Source of the DNA: Burkholderiales bacterium RIFCSPLOWO2_12_FULL_61_40
GTDB lineage: Bacteria > Pseudomonadota > Gammaproteobacteria > Burkholderiales > Burkholderiaceae_C
DNA length: 64,000 nucleotides
NCBI GenBank assembly: GCA_001770935.1
Contig: MESI01000050.1
Coordinates: forward strand, 1-64,000
Direction: 5' to 3'
In this document: in pieces, positions 55,997 through 63,942 of the stretch
Position numbering within the stretch: position 1 is the stretch's first letter
Layout: every line of letters begins with the position of its first letter
Made by a program: the position numbers and the translations under genes
Notes under the pieces: model-generated
What the model saw: only the letters and a program-made list of their open reading frames with translations
The model's database searches: none
What the model was told of the DNA's origin: nothing

Positions 55997-56338
55997 ATGA
56001 AAAAGTCATTGATCACCTCACTTGCGACCATTCTTGTGCTTTCGGCCACCACAGCGATGGCGCAGCAGAAGATGGACGGCATGAAGACTATGCCGATGGG
56101 AAAGCCAGCGGCAGGGCAAACCGTGCACATGGCCAAGGGCAAGGTAACCAAGGTCGACGTCGGCGCCAATATCGTCACCCTTGCCCATGAACCCGTCAAG
56201 AGCATGAACTGGCCGGCCATGACCATGGGCTTCTTGGTCAAAGACAAAATGCTGTTCGACAAGCTCATTGTGGGGAATAAAGTGAGCTTTGAGTTCGTGC
56301 AAGAACCCAAGGGGTATGTCGTTACAAAGGTCAAATAA
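55997..56338 (+). CDS. cusF: Periplasmic copper chaperone CusF-like
   Basis: A 113-residue secreted protein with signal peptide (LVLSATTAMAQ) and the CusF copper site: a His in TLAHEPVKSMNWPAMTMGF, with W and the M-x-M pair that bind Cu(I)/Ag(I) through cation-pi and thioether contacts. It delivers metal to the CusB/CusA pump. Its neighbour CusB carries a second copy of this domain at its C-terminus. Confidence 0.92.
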   Translation: MKKSLITSLATILVLSATTAMAQQKMDGMKTMPMGKPAAGQTVHMAKGKVTKVDVGANIVTLAHEPVKSMNWPAMTMGFLVKDKMLFDKLIVGNKVSFEFVQEPKGYVVTKVK

Positions 56339-56347
56339 GCGGGTTTG

Positions 56348-56380
56348 CTGCGAGCCGTTGCTTGAACCATGGGCTCGCAG
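56348..56380 (+). terminator. Stem-loop after cusF
   Basis: CTGCGAGCC and GGCTCGCAG form a perfect 9-bp stem nine bases after the cusF stop, without a T-run. Confidence 0.45.
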
Positions 56381-56556
56381 TTGCGCGACGAGGAACTATT
56401 CATCGTGCCAAGGCATCGAATTCCTAGGATGGCGGCCTCAGTCGTTAAGCACGCAGGGCACCGGTGCACGGGCCAGCGGGTGTCGGCTTGCTCGCCCGAA
56501 ATGCCATCCCACCGGCTCTGCCTGCCCATCAAACCAAGTAAAACAGCGAGAAAATC

Positions 56557-56796
56557 ATGAACTTCAAGTATGTCGTCGCAATTGTCCCGCCCGAGGTTGT
56601 GGCAGCGACTGGCTCACCGAACACGTCAAGATCGAGATCTTCACGGAGGAATCGAAAGTAGTGCCGCTGCTCGACGCCTTGCTGGAAGCCGGGGACGCCG
56701 ATCTCCCCCGACTCGGGAGTCGTGGCGGTGATCCCCGTGGACAGATTTCTCCATCTTCGTACCGGCACCGAGGTCTTGCCCGTCCCTCCAACCTGA
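56557..56796 (+). pseudogene. Decayed P-II-like protein gene
   Basis: The start MNFKYVVAIVPPEVV matches the N-terminus of the P-II-like proteins encoded beside metal RND pumps. Sequence then jumps, in another frame, to DWLTEHVKIEIFTEESKV and LLDALLEAGDADLP, and ends in a third frame at SGVVAVIPVDRFLHLRTGTE. Compared with an intact relative (about 100-110 residues), an internal segment of roughly 30-35 residues is missing and two frameshifts are present. It therefore cannot make a normal protein. Confidence 0.75.
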
Positions 56797-56879
56797 AAGT
56801 TCCGCTAATCAACACACGCAAAGAGGTTCGCCCGCTCCCCCCTTCCAATGCTGCGTCTGGCGCACAGCGCACGGTCCGC

Positions 56880-57232
56880 CGGTACCGGCCTCGTCCCCCA
56901 TGCGCGCTCGCCTTGTTCGTGGCGGCCTGTGGCGAGCGCACGAGCGGTCCGACGTCACCGTTCAGGGAGACCGACATCTCGAGCACGACACGCTGCAGGT
57001 GAAATACGTGACCGGCTTGCCCCCGAATTTTCTTGGCCTGTACGGCGACCAAGGCGCGACAGCGGCGCTGGCCAAGGAGTTCAAGATCTTCTATGCCGCG
57101 AAGCCGACCGACTCACAGGAGCACTACATGGTCACCCACAGTAACGCCATTTTCGTCGTCGACCTCCGCGGCCGTTTGCGCCTGCTCATCGACGCGATGG
57201 CGGCCGACGTGGCGCGGCTGCTCAGGGAATAA
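56880..57232 (+). pseudogene. Decayed SCO1/SenC-family gene
   Basis: A lipoprotein-like start (ALALFVAACGERTSG, in the lipobox context) is in one frame. The C-terminal SCO part (PNFLGLYGDQGATAALAKEF and HYMVTHSNAIFVVDLRGRLR) is in another. The central copper-binding CxxxC region, normally about 70 residues, is absent, deleted near 56985. SCO proteins deliver copper to oxidase CuA centres, so this one is not functional. The exact 5' end is unclear. Confidence 0.7.
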
Positions 57233-57279
57233 CGAACGGACCGACGGCCACCACTTTTCCATCAACAACAAGGATCGAC

Positions 57280-58191
57280 ATGCGTTTCAACAAGTACCCC
57301 TTTCACGTCTTTCTGCTCGCACTCGTGCTCGGTGTCGCGACAACTGCGCCGGTTCGCGCCGGTGAGCCTGCCACCCTGATGCATATCCACGGCCTGTCAT
57401 ACAGCGCAAACGGTAAACAGCTCATGATCCCGAGCCACCATGGCCTGGCCGTCTTCGAGAACGGACGTTGGTCCAAGGCCGCTGGGTCGGCGCACGACTA
57501 CATGGGTTTCTCGGCCACACGCGACGCGCTGTACAGCAGCGGGCACCCGGCACCGGGCTCGGGCCTGGCCAACCCCTTCGGTCTGATCAAGAGCCGCGAC
57601 GGCGGCAAAACCTGGCAGAAGCTCGGGCTCGAGCGCGAGTCGGACTTCCACACGCTGGCGACGAGCTACGGCACCAACGCGGTGTACGTGGTCAACCACG
57701 CGCCGAATTCCCGCATGGGCCAGACCGGGATCCATCACACGCGCAACGACGGCCTTAAGTGGACGCGCGCCGCAGCCAGCGGACTGGGCGGCGAACTCAA
57801 CTGCCTGGCCGCGCACCCCGCCGACGCCAACGTCGTTGCCGTCGGCACGACCGACGGGCTCTACCTGTCCCGGAATTCGGCCGAGAGCTTCGAGCTGCTG
57901 GCCGGCGGCCAGCGCGTGCTCGCCGAGGCCTTCGACCTCGATGGGCAGCAGCTGTGGTTCAGCACCTATGCGGGCAAGGCGGCGTTGCTGCGAATTGGAT
58001 TGAAGCCCGGCGCCAGGGCCGAAGAGCTGCCAATCCCGGCCCTGACCGAAGACGCGGTGGCGTACATCGCACAAAACCCCGCGCAACGCCGCGAGATTGC
58101 ATTCGCCACCTTCAAGCGAAGCGTGTTTCTTAGCAAGGACCAGGGGCGGACCTGGATGCAGATTGCGAAGGACGGAACGACCCTTGAGTGA
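57280..58191 (+). CDS. F510_1955-family BNR-repeat exported protein
   Basis: A 303-residue secreted protein with a signal peptide (FHVFLLALVLGVATTAPVRA). The rest is a beta-propeller with Asp-box/BNR-like repeats (SRDGGKTWQKLG, about 108-119; TRNDGLKWTRA; LSRNSAESFELL; SKDQGRTWMQIA). It is recognised as the F510_1955 glycosylhydrolase-like family that often accompanies P-II, SCO and metal RND genes. Enzyme activity is unproven. Confidence 0.78.
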   Translation: MRFNKYPFHVFLLALVLGVATTAPVRAGEPATLMHIHGLSYSANGKQLMIPSHHGLAVFENGRWSKAAGSAHDYMGFSATRDALYSSGHPAPGSGLANPFGLIKSRDGGKTWQKLGLERESDFHTLATSYGTNAVYVVNHAPNSRMGQTGIHHTRNDGLKWTRAAASGLGGELNCLAAHPADANVVAVGTTDGLYLSRNSAESFELLAGGQRVLAEAFDLDGQQLWFSTYAGKAALLRIGLKPGARAEELPIPALTEDAVAYIAQNPAQRREIAFATFKRSVFLSKDQGRTWMQIAKDGTTLE

Positions 58192-58194
58192 CCC

Positions 58195-58485
58195 ATGGAA
58201 CGGCAGCGCACTCAGTTGCCCCAACCCGGCTCCAACCGGGGATACCGCCCAGTGCAACTTATTGAGCAAATGATCGTCAGCATTTGGTGCGGTGCGGCCC
58301 CGTTTTGCCCACGCCGACATCACCCGTCTGGACGCAACGCTGGTGCGTCTGTTTGGCTGGGGCCACGCAGTCGGCCACAAAGACATCGTGCGCTTGTTCC
58401 AGCGATTTGACCAAGCCAGCGCTACCCGGGTGCAGGCCAGCAGCTACCGCTGGCTTTTTGACAAACTCCAACTCAACCCCTGCCT
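58195..58485 (+). pseudogene. Truncated and frameshifted IS1380-family transposase remnant
   Basis: The frame at 58195 reads MERQRTQLPQPGSNRGYRP, then VQLIEQMIVSIWCGA, and continues in the next frame as RFAHADITRLDATLVRLFGW and ends near QASSYRWLFDKLQLN. These match the N-terminal part of IS1380 transposases. A frameshift near 58294 and the loss of the C-terminal two thirds, with the DDE region, make it inactive. It marks the right edge of the copper island. Confidence 0.75.
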
Positions 58486-58644
58486 ACAGAATGAAGATTG
58501 CATTACCGATCAGTGCCACGTTGTAAAGATGGCAGAGCCGGGAAGGCACGCTCTTCCCATTTGATTTTTCTCAACCGGATACGACACCGTAGCCCTACCC
58601 TGCAGCGCTTGTGGTTGAAATTCTGGTCAACAAAAGGAGTGGGT

Positions 58645-59298
58645 ATGAAAACCGATTCGGAATTGAAAAGTGATGTATTGGCGGAGTTGTCCTGGGACCC
58701 TCTGGTTCCAGAGGCGCGGGTGGGCGTGGCGGTCAGCGAAGGGGTGGTCACTCTGACCGGACACTTGGACTCCTACGCCGAGAAGGTCGCGGCTAAACGC
58801 GCCGCGGAACGGGTCAACGGCGTCAAGGCCATTGCCATGGAACTGGAAGTGATACCGGTCGGCATACACAAGCGCAGCGACACGGAGATTGCAGCGGCCG
58901 CTCAGCACGCCTTGAGTTGGAGCACTGCGGTGCCGCAGAACCGAATTCAGCTCTCGGTAGAGAAAGGTTGGGTCACCTTGAATGGCGAAGTCGATTGGAA
59001 TTTTCAGCGCAAGGGGGTCGAACGTTTGATCCGGCCACTCAAAGGCGTTGTCGGGATCACTGACAACATCCGTATCAAAGAGATGGCCATTCCGTCGAAC
59101 TTGACCACCCGGATTCAGGACGCATTGACCCGTCAGGCCGTGCGTGAAGCCAAACGTATCGAAATCATGGTGGATGGTGGTGTGGTGACCTTGCGTGGAC
59201 GCGTTCACTCATGGGCGGAAAGCAGTGCCGCCGAGGGCGTTACCTGGTCTGCGCCAGGCGTGACCCGCGTCAACAACCAATTGGTGGTGGAGGCATAA
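58645..59298 (+). CDS. Triple BON-domain protein
   Basis: A 217-residue protein with three BON domains (about 5-70, 78-145 and 150-217), each with the VxVxxGxVTLxGxV pattern (VAVSEGVVTLTGHL, LSVEKGWVTLNGEV, IMVDGGVVTLRGRV). BON domains bind membranes or other envelope parts and occur in osmotic-stress proteins. It has no signal peptide. ATG 58645 has a clear ribosome site (AAAGGAG). A single-BON relative is encoded at 63111. It lies 3 bases before the CBS gene. Confidence 0.9.
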   Translation: MKTDSELKSDVLAELSWDPLVPEARVGVAVSEGVVTLTGHLDSYAEKVAAKRAAERVNGVKAIAMELEVIPVGIHKRSDTEIAAAAQHALSWSTAVPQNRIQLSVEKGWVTLNGEVDWNFQRKGVERLIRPLKGVVGITDNIRIKEMAIPSNLTTRIQDALTRQAVREAKRIEIMVDGGVVTLRGRVHSWAESSAAEGVTWSAPGVTRVNNQLVVEA

Positions 59299-59301
59299 GC
59301 C

Positions 59302-59754
59302 GTGACAACCCAGCTCAAGGACTTCGCCAGTTCTGTCGTTGCGGTGGTAGAACCCGACGCCAGCGCCCAGATGGTGGCCCAGGTGATGCGCAAGCACCAC
59401 GTTGGCGCACTGGTGGTAGTGGACGCGGCAGAGAAAACCCGCCCCTTAGGCATCGTGACGGACCGGGATTTGGTCCTGGAACTGGTCGCCGAAGGGCTGG
59501 ACCCCGCAGTATTTACAGCCGGCGACATCATGTCGATCGACCTGGTCCTGGCCAACCCCAACATGGATGCGACAGATGCGGTCCATCTGATGAACACACA
59601 CCAGTTGCGCCGTTTGGTGATCGCGGATGACGAGGGGCGCCTGGTAGGTATCGTCACCATGGAAGACGTGCTCGAACTGCTGGCACGTGAACTCGCGGAG
59701 TTGGCGTCAGGCCTCCTGGGAGCAAAGGACCGGGAAGCCAGGCAACGTCTCTAG
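59302..59754 (+). CDS. CBS-domain pair protein
   Basis: A 150-residue protein consisting of two CBS domains (about 8-65 and 75-130; VGALVVVDAAEKTRPLGIVT, RLVIADDEGRLVGIVTMEDV). Such stand-alone pairs bind adenosine nucleotides and act as energy or stress sensors. GTG start at 59302 directly follows the BON gene, so they are likely co-transcribed. Confidence 0.9.
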   Translation: MTTQLKDFASSVVAVVEPDASAQMVAQVMRKHHVGALVVVDAAEKTRPLGIVTDRDLVLELVAEGLDPAVFTAGDIMSIDLVLANPNMDATDAVHLMNTHQLRRLVIADDEGRLVGIVTMEDVLELLARELAELASGLLGAKDREARQRL

Positions 59755-59776
59755 TACCAGCCATACGCGGTCATTT

Positions 59777-60130
59777 TTATTCGATGGGGACATTTGGGAA
59801 TACAAAGGCCAGGCTTCCGTCGTGAAAAACGACGTCAAAACAACGCGTGCATTTGTCGCAATACAGGTGGGTGCGTTTGACATGCCTGGAGCGCAAAGCC
59901 AACTGCAATGGGACATCTGTGCAGTAAGGGCAAAGTTCCCGCATCTTTCCGGCGGATTCGACCTCGCCATCCGACAGAAAACCAGCTTCGGTCACCTTTC
60001 CGTCGACAACTATTTGTGGATCCAACTCAACCAGATAGAAGGGTGCAACACGCTTGTGCCTTAAATCATGGTTCCCCGTTTGGGTGGTCAATGACGAGGC
60101 GTGGGACCCCGCATGAATTTCAGTTCGCAT
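59777..60130 (-). CDS. Cys-rich (zinc-ribbon-like) protein divergent from lon
   Basis: A 117-residue protein from the ATG at 60130, preceded by a GGAGA ribosome site. Two cysteine pairs, CPYC (about 77-80) and CDKC-x2-C (about 104-110), suggest a zinc-binding fold, with a His-rich N-terminus. It shares a 248-base upstream region with lon. I do not recognise a named family. Confidence 0.6.
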   Translation of the reverse strand: MRTEIHAGSHASSLTTQTGNHDLRHKRVAPFYLVELDPQIVVDGKVTEAGFLSDGEVESAGKMRELCPYCTDVPLQLALRSRHVKRTHLYCDKCTRCFDVVFHDGSLAFVFPNVPIE

Positions 60131-60378
60131 GGTGAATCTCCTGCAAAACGTTGGACCCATGGCCTCAAACGCTGACTAAAAATTATCCGTCTTGCCCCAA
60201 CAGGGTTCTTGCGAATTCTCAATGAAAATGCCGCGAACCATTGGCTTATCAGGGTTTTGAAGGGCGCAATGGCAGCTGCTATTTTTTGCTTTTTGTCAAT
60301 GGGCCAGGCGGGTGCTGCCTCTACCCTTTCCCCATGATGTGAATAAAGCGGTGGAGGAGAAACTCGGATGCCACACAT
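60131..60378. promoter_or_regulatory. Divergent regulatory region between the Cys-rich gene and lon
   Basis: The region holds the palindrome TTGCGAATTCTCAA at 60209-60222, one base different from a perfect palindrome at 63444-63457. A Pribnow-like sequence or sigma-32 element could not be identified with confidence. Confidence 0.5.
60209..60222. promoter_or_regulatory. Palindromic site TTGCGAATTCTCAA, copy 1
   Basis: It differs from the perfect palindrome TTGCGAATTCGCAA at 63444 by one base. Candidate operator shared by genes of the Lon/BON stress cluster. Confidence 0.5.
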
Positions 60379-62772
60379 ATGAGCCAGGTTCCCACCCTAT
60401 TGGGCAGCGAAGGCAAGGGGCCAGACTTGAGCAGAATCCCAGACAATGCACTGGTCATCGTGCCGGTGCGCAATATGGTGCTGTTTCCGGGTCTTGTGGT
60501 GCCGATTGCCATTGGGCGCAAGGGCTCCATTGCGGCAACCGAATACGCCATCAAAAGCAAGCATCCCATTGGCATCTTGCTGCAACGCAACCCACAAACG
60601 GAATCCCCAGGGCCCGATGATCTGGCGCCCATGGGAACCATTGCGTCCATCTTGCGCCACGTCACCGCCCCGGATGGTGCACAACACATCATTTGCCAGG
60701 GGCTGCTGCGGTTTCGGGTGACGGGATACATCCAGGGCTACCCGTTTATTGTGGCGAAGATTGAACGTGTGGAGGAACAGTCCGGCGCGGGTGACGAGGA
60801 AATAGAGGCGCGCTTCATCCGGCTGAAAGAGCGTGCAGTAGAGGTTTTGCAATTGCTGCCCCAGGTGCCGGCGGAAATGATCAACGCCGTACAGCGTATT
60901 GAGGCCCCGGGCACGCTCACCGATCTGGTGGCCGGTTATCTGGATCTGGAGACACAGGAAAAGCAGGCCATTCTGGAAGAGGTGGAGTTGCGCGGGCGGC
61001 TGGACAAGCTGCTGGAAGTGATGGTGCACCGCATTGCGGTGATGCACATTTCGCGGGAAATCGACCAGCAAACCAAGGTCAACCTTGAAAAGCGCGAACG
61101 CGAATTTTTGCTGCGCGAGCAGATGAAGGCCATCCAGAAAGAACTGGGCGAGGACAGCGTCAGCAACGCTGCCGAGATAGATGAACTGCGCAGGCAGATC
61201 GCAGAAGCGGGTATGCCGGAAGAAGTCGCCAGGCAGGCCGAGAAGGAGCTCAAGCGGCTTCAACGCATGTCGGACGGATCATCCGAATACTCCATGGTCC
61301 GAACCTATCTCGACTGGCTGGTGGAACTGCCATGGAAAGATCCCGCACCGGACGTGATTGATATCGCACAGGCCCGGCGTATTCTTGATGAGGACCACTT
61401 TGGGCTGGAGCAGGTCAAAAAACGCATTATTGAATTTTTGGCGGTGCGCAAACTCAAGCCTGGCGGGCACGGCCCCATTCTGTGCCTGGTGGGGCCACCC
61501 GGCGTGGGAAAAACGTCGCTAGGGCAGTCCATTGCCAAAGCATTGGGGCGCAAATTTGCGCGCGTGTCCCTGGGCGGCATGCATGACGAAGCAGAAATCC
61601 GGGGGCATAGGCGCACGTACATCGGCGCCCTCCCCGGCAACATCATCCAGGCCGTGAAGAAGGCGGGGACACGCGGATGCGTGATGATGCTCGACGAAAT
61701 CGACAAGCTGGGCACGGGCATCCACGGCGACCCGTCATCGGCCATGCTGGAGGTGCTGGACCCGGAGCAAAACGTCAATTTTCGCGACAACTACCTCGCA
61801 GTGCCCTATGACCTGTCCCAGGTTTTGTTTATTGCCACCGCCAATGTGCTTGACCCCATTCCGGTTCCGCTGGCGGACCGCATGGAAGTTTTGCGGCTGG
61901 CGGGCTACACCCAGGAAGAAAAGCGTGAGATTGCACGCAAGTACCTGGTTGCCAGGCGTATGACAGAAAGCGGCTTGGAGCCCGCACAGCTGGAGATTAC
62001 GGATGCGGCGCTGACAGCCATCATCCGTGACTACACCCGAGAGGCGGGCGTTCGGGGCTTGGAGCGCCAAATCGGCGCCGTGTGCCGCAACATTGCCGTC
62101 AGCATGGCCGAAAACAAAACCCCCAATGCACGGGTCGATGCGGCCGATCTGGCGCAAATTCTGGGCCCCGCCAAATTTGAAAACGAAGTGGCGTTGCGTG
62201 TGGCAACACCGGGCGTCGCCACCGGGTTGGCCTGGACCCCCGTGGGGGGCGATATCTTGTTCATAGAAGCCAGTCGAACGCCGGGCAGTGGCCGCCTCAT
62301 CCTGACCGGACAACTGGGTGAGGTGATGAAGGAATCAGCGCAAGCTGCCTTGACACTGGTGAAATCGCGTGCGGCAGATTTCAAACTGGAACCGTCACTC
62401 TTTGAAAAAACCGATGTTCATGTCCATGTGCCGGCGGGTGCCATTCCCAAAGACGGGCCTAGTGCCGGCGTGGCTATGTTTATTGCGCTAGCCTCACTTT
62501 TTATGAACCGGGTGGTCCACAAAGACACGGCAATGACCGGCGAAATCAGCCTTCGCGGTTTGGTGTTGCCGGTGGGGGGGGTCAAGGAAAAGGTGCTTGC
62601 AGCTGTTGCGGCCGGAATCAATCGGGTCATGCTGCCAGCGCGCAATCGCAAAGATCTGGAGGACGTGCCCCAAGCGGCGAGGCAACAGTTGGAGTTCATT
62701 TTTCTGGAAAACGTGGAACAGGCGATGCAAACGGCCATAGGTACCGAAGATGCCCAGGTGGACCAAGCTTGA
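60379..62772 (+). CDS. lon: ATP-dependent protease Lon
   Basis: A 797-residue AAA+ protease, normal length, that degrades misfolded and regulatory proteins in the cytoplasm. The N-terminal substrate domain (residues 1-320) precedes the Walker A motif GPPGVGKT (372-379), Walker B (MMLDEID) and the Ser-Lys protease dyad, with S695 in KDGPSAGVAMF and the Lys in GGVKEKVL near residue 738. A second Lon may exist elsewhere in the genome, since this copy is not next to the usual hupB or clpX. It is set among BON, CBS and USP-like genes, consistent with stress response. Confidence 0.96.
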   Translation: MSQVPTLLGSEGKGPDLSRIPDNALVIVPVRNMVLFPGLVVPIAIGRKGSIAATEYAIKSKHPIGILLQRNPQTESPGPDDLAPMGTIASILRHVTAPDGAQHIICQGLLRFRVTGYIQGYPFIVAKIERVEEQSGAGDEEIEARFIRLKERAVEVLQLLPQVPAEMINAVQRIEAPGTLTDLVAGYLDLETQEKQAILEEVELRGRLDKLLEVMVHRIAVMHISREIDQQTKVNLEKREREFLLREQMKAIQKELGEDSVSNAAEIDELRRQIAEAGMPEEVARQAEKELKRLQRMSDGSSEYSMVRTYLDWLVELPWKDPAPDVIDIAQARRILDEDHFGLEQVKKRIIEFLAVRKLKPGGHGPILCLVGPPGVGKTSLGQSIAKALGRKFARVSLGGMHDEAEIRGHRRTYIGALPGNIIQAVKKAGTRGCVMMLDEIDKLGTGIHGDPSSAMLEVLDPEQNVNFRDNYLAVPYDLSQVLFIATANVLDPIPVPLADRMEVLRLAGYTQEEKREIARKYLVARRMTESGLEPAQLEITDAALTAIIRDYTREAGVRGLERQIGAVCRNIAVSMAENKTPNARVDAADLAQILGPAKFENEVALRVATPGVATGLAWTPVGGDILFIEASRTPGSGRLILTGQLGEVMKESAQAALTLVKSRAADFKLEPSLFEKTDVHVHVPAGAIPKDGPSAGVAMFIALASLFMNRVVHKDTAMTGEISLRGLVLPVGGVKEKVLAAVAAGINRVMLPARNRKDLEDVPQAARQQLEFIFLENVEQAMQTAIGTEDAQVDQA

Positions 62773-62786
62773 AACAGGAGCGCACG

Positions 62787-62864
62787 ATGCTGAAAATATG
62801 GATCGCAATCGACGACTCAGATCGCACGAACCATGCGGTTGAAGCAGTACTGTTGGCCAGGTAG
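62787..62864 (+). pseudogene. Universal stress protein, truncated after 25 codons
   Basis: MLKIWIAIDDSDRTNHAVEA continues as VLLAR and stops. This matches the N-terminus (first beta strand and nucleotide loop) of UspA proteins, normally 140-150 residues. A ribosome site (CAGGAG) is present. The rest of the gene is missing, replaced by the next small gene. Confidence 0.6.
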
Positions 62865-62867
62865 CCC

Positions 62868-63086
62868 ATGTTGCACAAAGCCGCATTCCCGGGTTGCAAT
62901 TGCAGGCAGTGCCTGCTGGCGACAAGCGCCGCGTTGTTTGAGCTGCGCGATGCGCTTATCACCTTGTCCCTGGCGCTCAAAGACCTGCAGTTTGAAACAG
63001 ACCTTGAACTCCGCGCCGAAGTGCAAAAGAAAGCGGAGCTATTGCTGAAAAAAATCGCCGCAGCGCAAAGCCCCGATTCTTTGTGA
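62868..63086 (+). CDS. Small protein of unknown function, 72 residues
   Basis: It starts MLHKAAFPGCNCRQCLLATS with three close cysteines and continues with a helical, charged part ending KKIAAAQSPDSL. No recognised family. It begins in the region where the truncated USP gene ends; the ribosome site is weak. Confidence 0.4.
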   Translation: MLHKAAFPGCNCRQCLLATSAALFELRDALITLSLALKDLQFETDLELRAEVQKKAELLLKKIAAAQSPDSL

Positions 63087-63110
63087 TCGAAGGGCTGGCG
63101 GCCCCCGCTG

Positions 63111-63350
63111 CTAGCGGTGACTTTTTCTCACACCACCATGGGTGGGTTTGATATTGATCTGCAGACCTCGCATGCCCGCAACGCGTCTTGCCGTTCGTTC
63201 GACCTGAAACCTCGTTTGGTGCGTGTCAACATGACCATTCAAGGTCACCATCCCGTTGTCAACAAACACTTCAATGTTAGCCCCATTGACGGATGGAATA
63301 GCATCCAATTTCTCCATCAAATCAGCCTTCAGCTCCACATCGGTTTTCAT
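63111..63350 (-). CDS. Single BON-domain protein
   Basis: A 79-residue protein that is one BON domain: VFVDNGMVTLNGHVDTH (about 28-44) and the VERTARRVAGMRGLQI end. The start MKTDVELKADLMEKLDA closely resembles the start of the triple-BON protein at 58645 (MKTDSELKSDVLAEL), so they are related by duplication. Confidence 0.85.
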   Translation of the reverse strand: MKTDVELKADLMEKLDAIPSVNGANIEVFVDNGMVTLNGHVDTHQTRFQVERTARRVAGMRGLQINIKPTHGGVRKSHR

Positions 63351-63443
63351 AATCCTGTGTCCTCAAGTTGTGGTCTGGCGTCATCAGACCCATGACGATA
63401 TAGACGCGCGTACCCACTTTACGTAAACCACCGACTTTCCCAT

Positions 63444-63457
63444 TTGCGAATTCGCAA
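63444..63457. promoter_or_regulatory. Palindromic site TTGCGAATTCGCAA, copy 2
   Basis: A perfect 14-bp palindrome, 60 bases before the lipoprotein start and 94 bases before the divergent BON gene. It matches the site in the lon upstream region (60209) with one change. Confidence 0.55.
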
Positions 63458-63516
63458 TGGCGCACTTTGACGGGTGCGTAGATTCAAGAGGCACCATGTC
63501 ACTGAAAGGAAGCACC

Positions 63517-63942
63517 ATGAACCGACCCATCTGGACAACCAGCCTTGTGGTGGCCGCCGCCATTGCCGGGGTTGCGTGCGACAAGGTTAAATCGCCGGAG
63601 CCCGAAATCGACAAGCCCGACACAGCGGCGAACCCTATGGATAACGCAGCAAGCGAACGCAAAGCATTCACACTGGCGGCCCAAAAGGAGCTTGAGGAAC
63701 TGCAAGCCGTCGTTGCGAATCTCAGGACCAAGGCAGAAGCCGCCAGCCAGGAGAGCAAAGCCAAACTTCGCCAGCAGGTGGATCAGCTTGAGCTTGAACT
63801 GCATGAAACGCAGCAGCGCCTGACAGATCTCGGCACCGCAACAGCACAAACCTGGAGCCGACTAAAAGATGCTTTCACCAAATCTCTTGAAAAGCTGAAA
63901 GCGGAAATTGAAAACAATCGCAAGAATTCGCCCGAAAACTGA
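63517..63942 (+). CDS. Lipoprotein with coiled-coil region
   Basis: A 141-residue lipoprotein. The ATG at 63517 has a ribosome site (AAAGGA). The signal peptide ends in the lipobox AGVAC (Cys at 21), followed by a Pro/Asp-rich spacer. Residues about 50-135 are strongly helical and Glu/Gln/Lys-rich with heptad-like Leu spacing (LEELQAVVANLRTKAEAAS), suggesting a coiled coil. Role unknown; probably envelope stress. The 58 bases after the stop hold nothing recognisable. Confidence 0.75.
   Translation: MNRPIWTTSLVVAAAIAGVACDKVKSPEPEIDKPDTAANPMDNAASERKAFTLAAQKELEELQAVVANLRTKAEAASQESKAKLRQQVDQLELELHETQQRLTDLGTATAQTWSRLKDAFTKSLEKLKAEIENNRKNSPEN

Noticed and set aside
60300..60378. Sigma-32 heat-shock promoter before lon
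   Set aside because: A CCCCATGAT-like -10 is present at 60330, but no CTTGAA-type -35 at the right distance was found.
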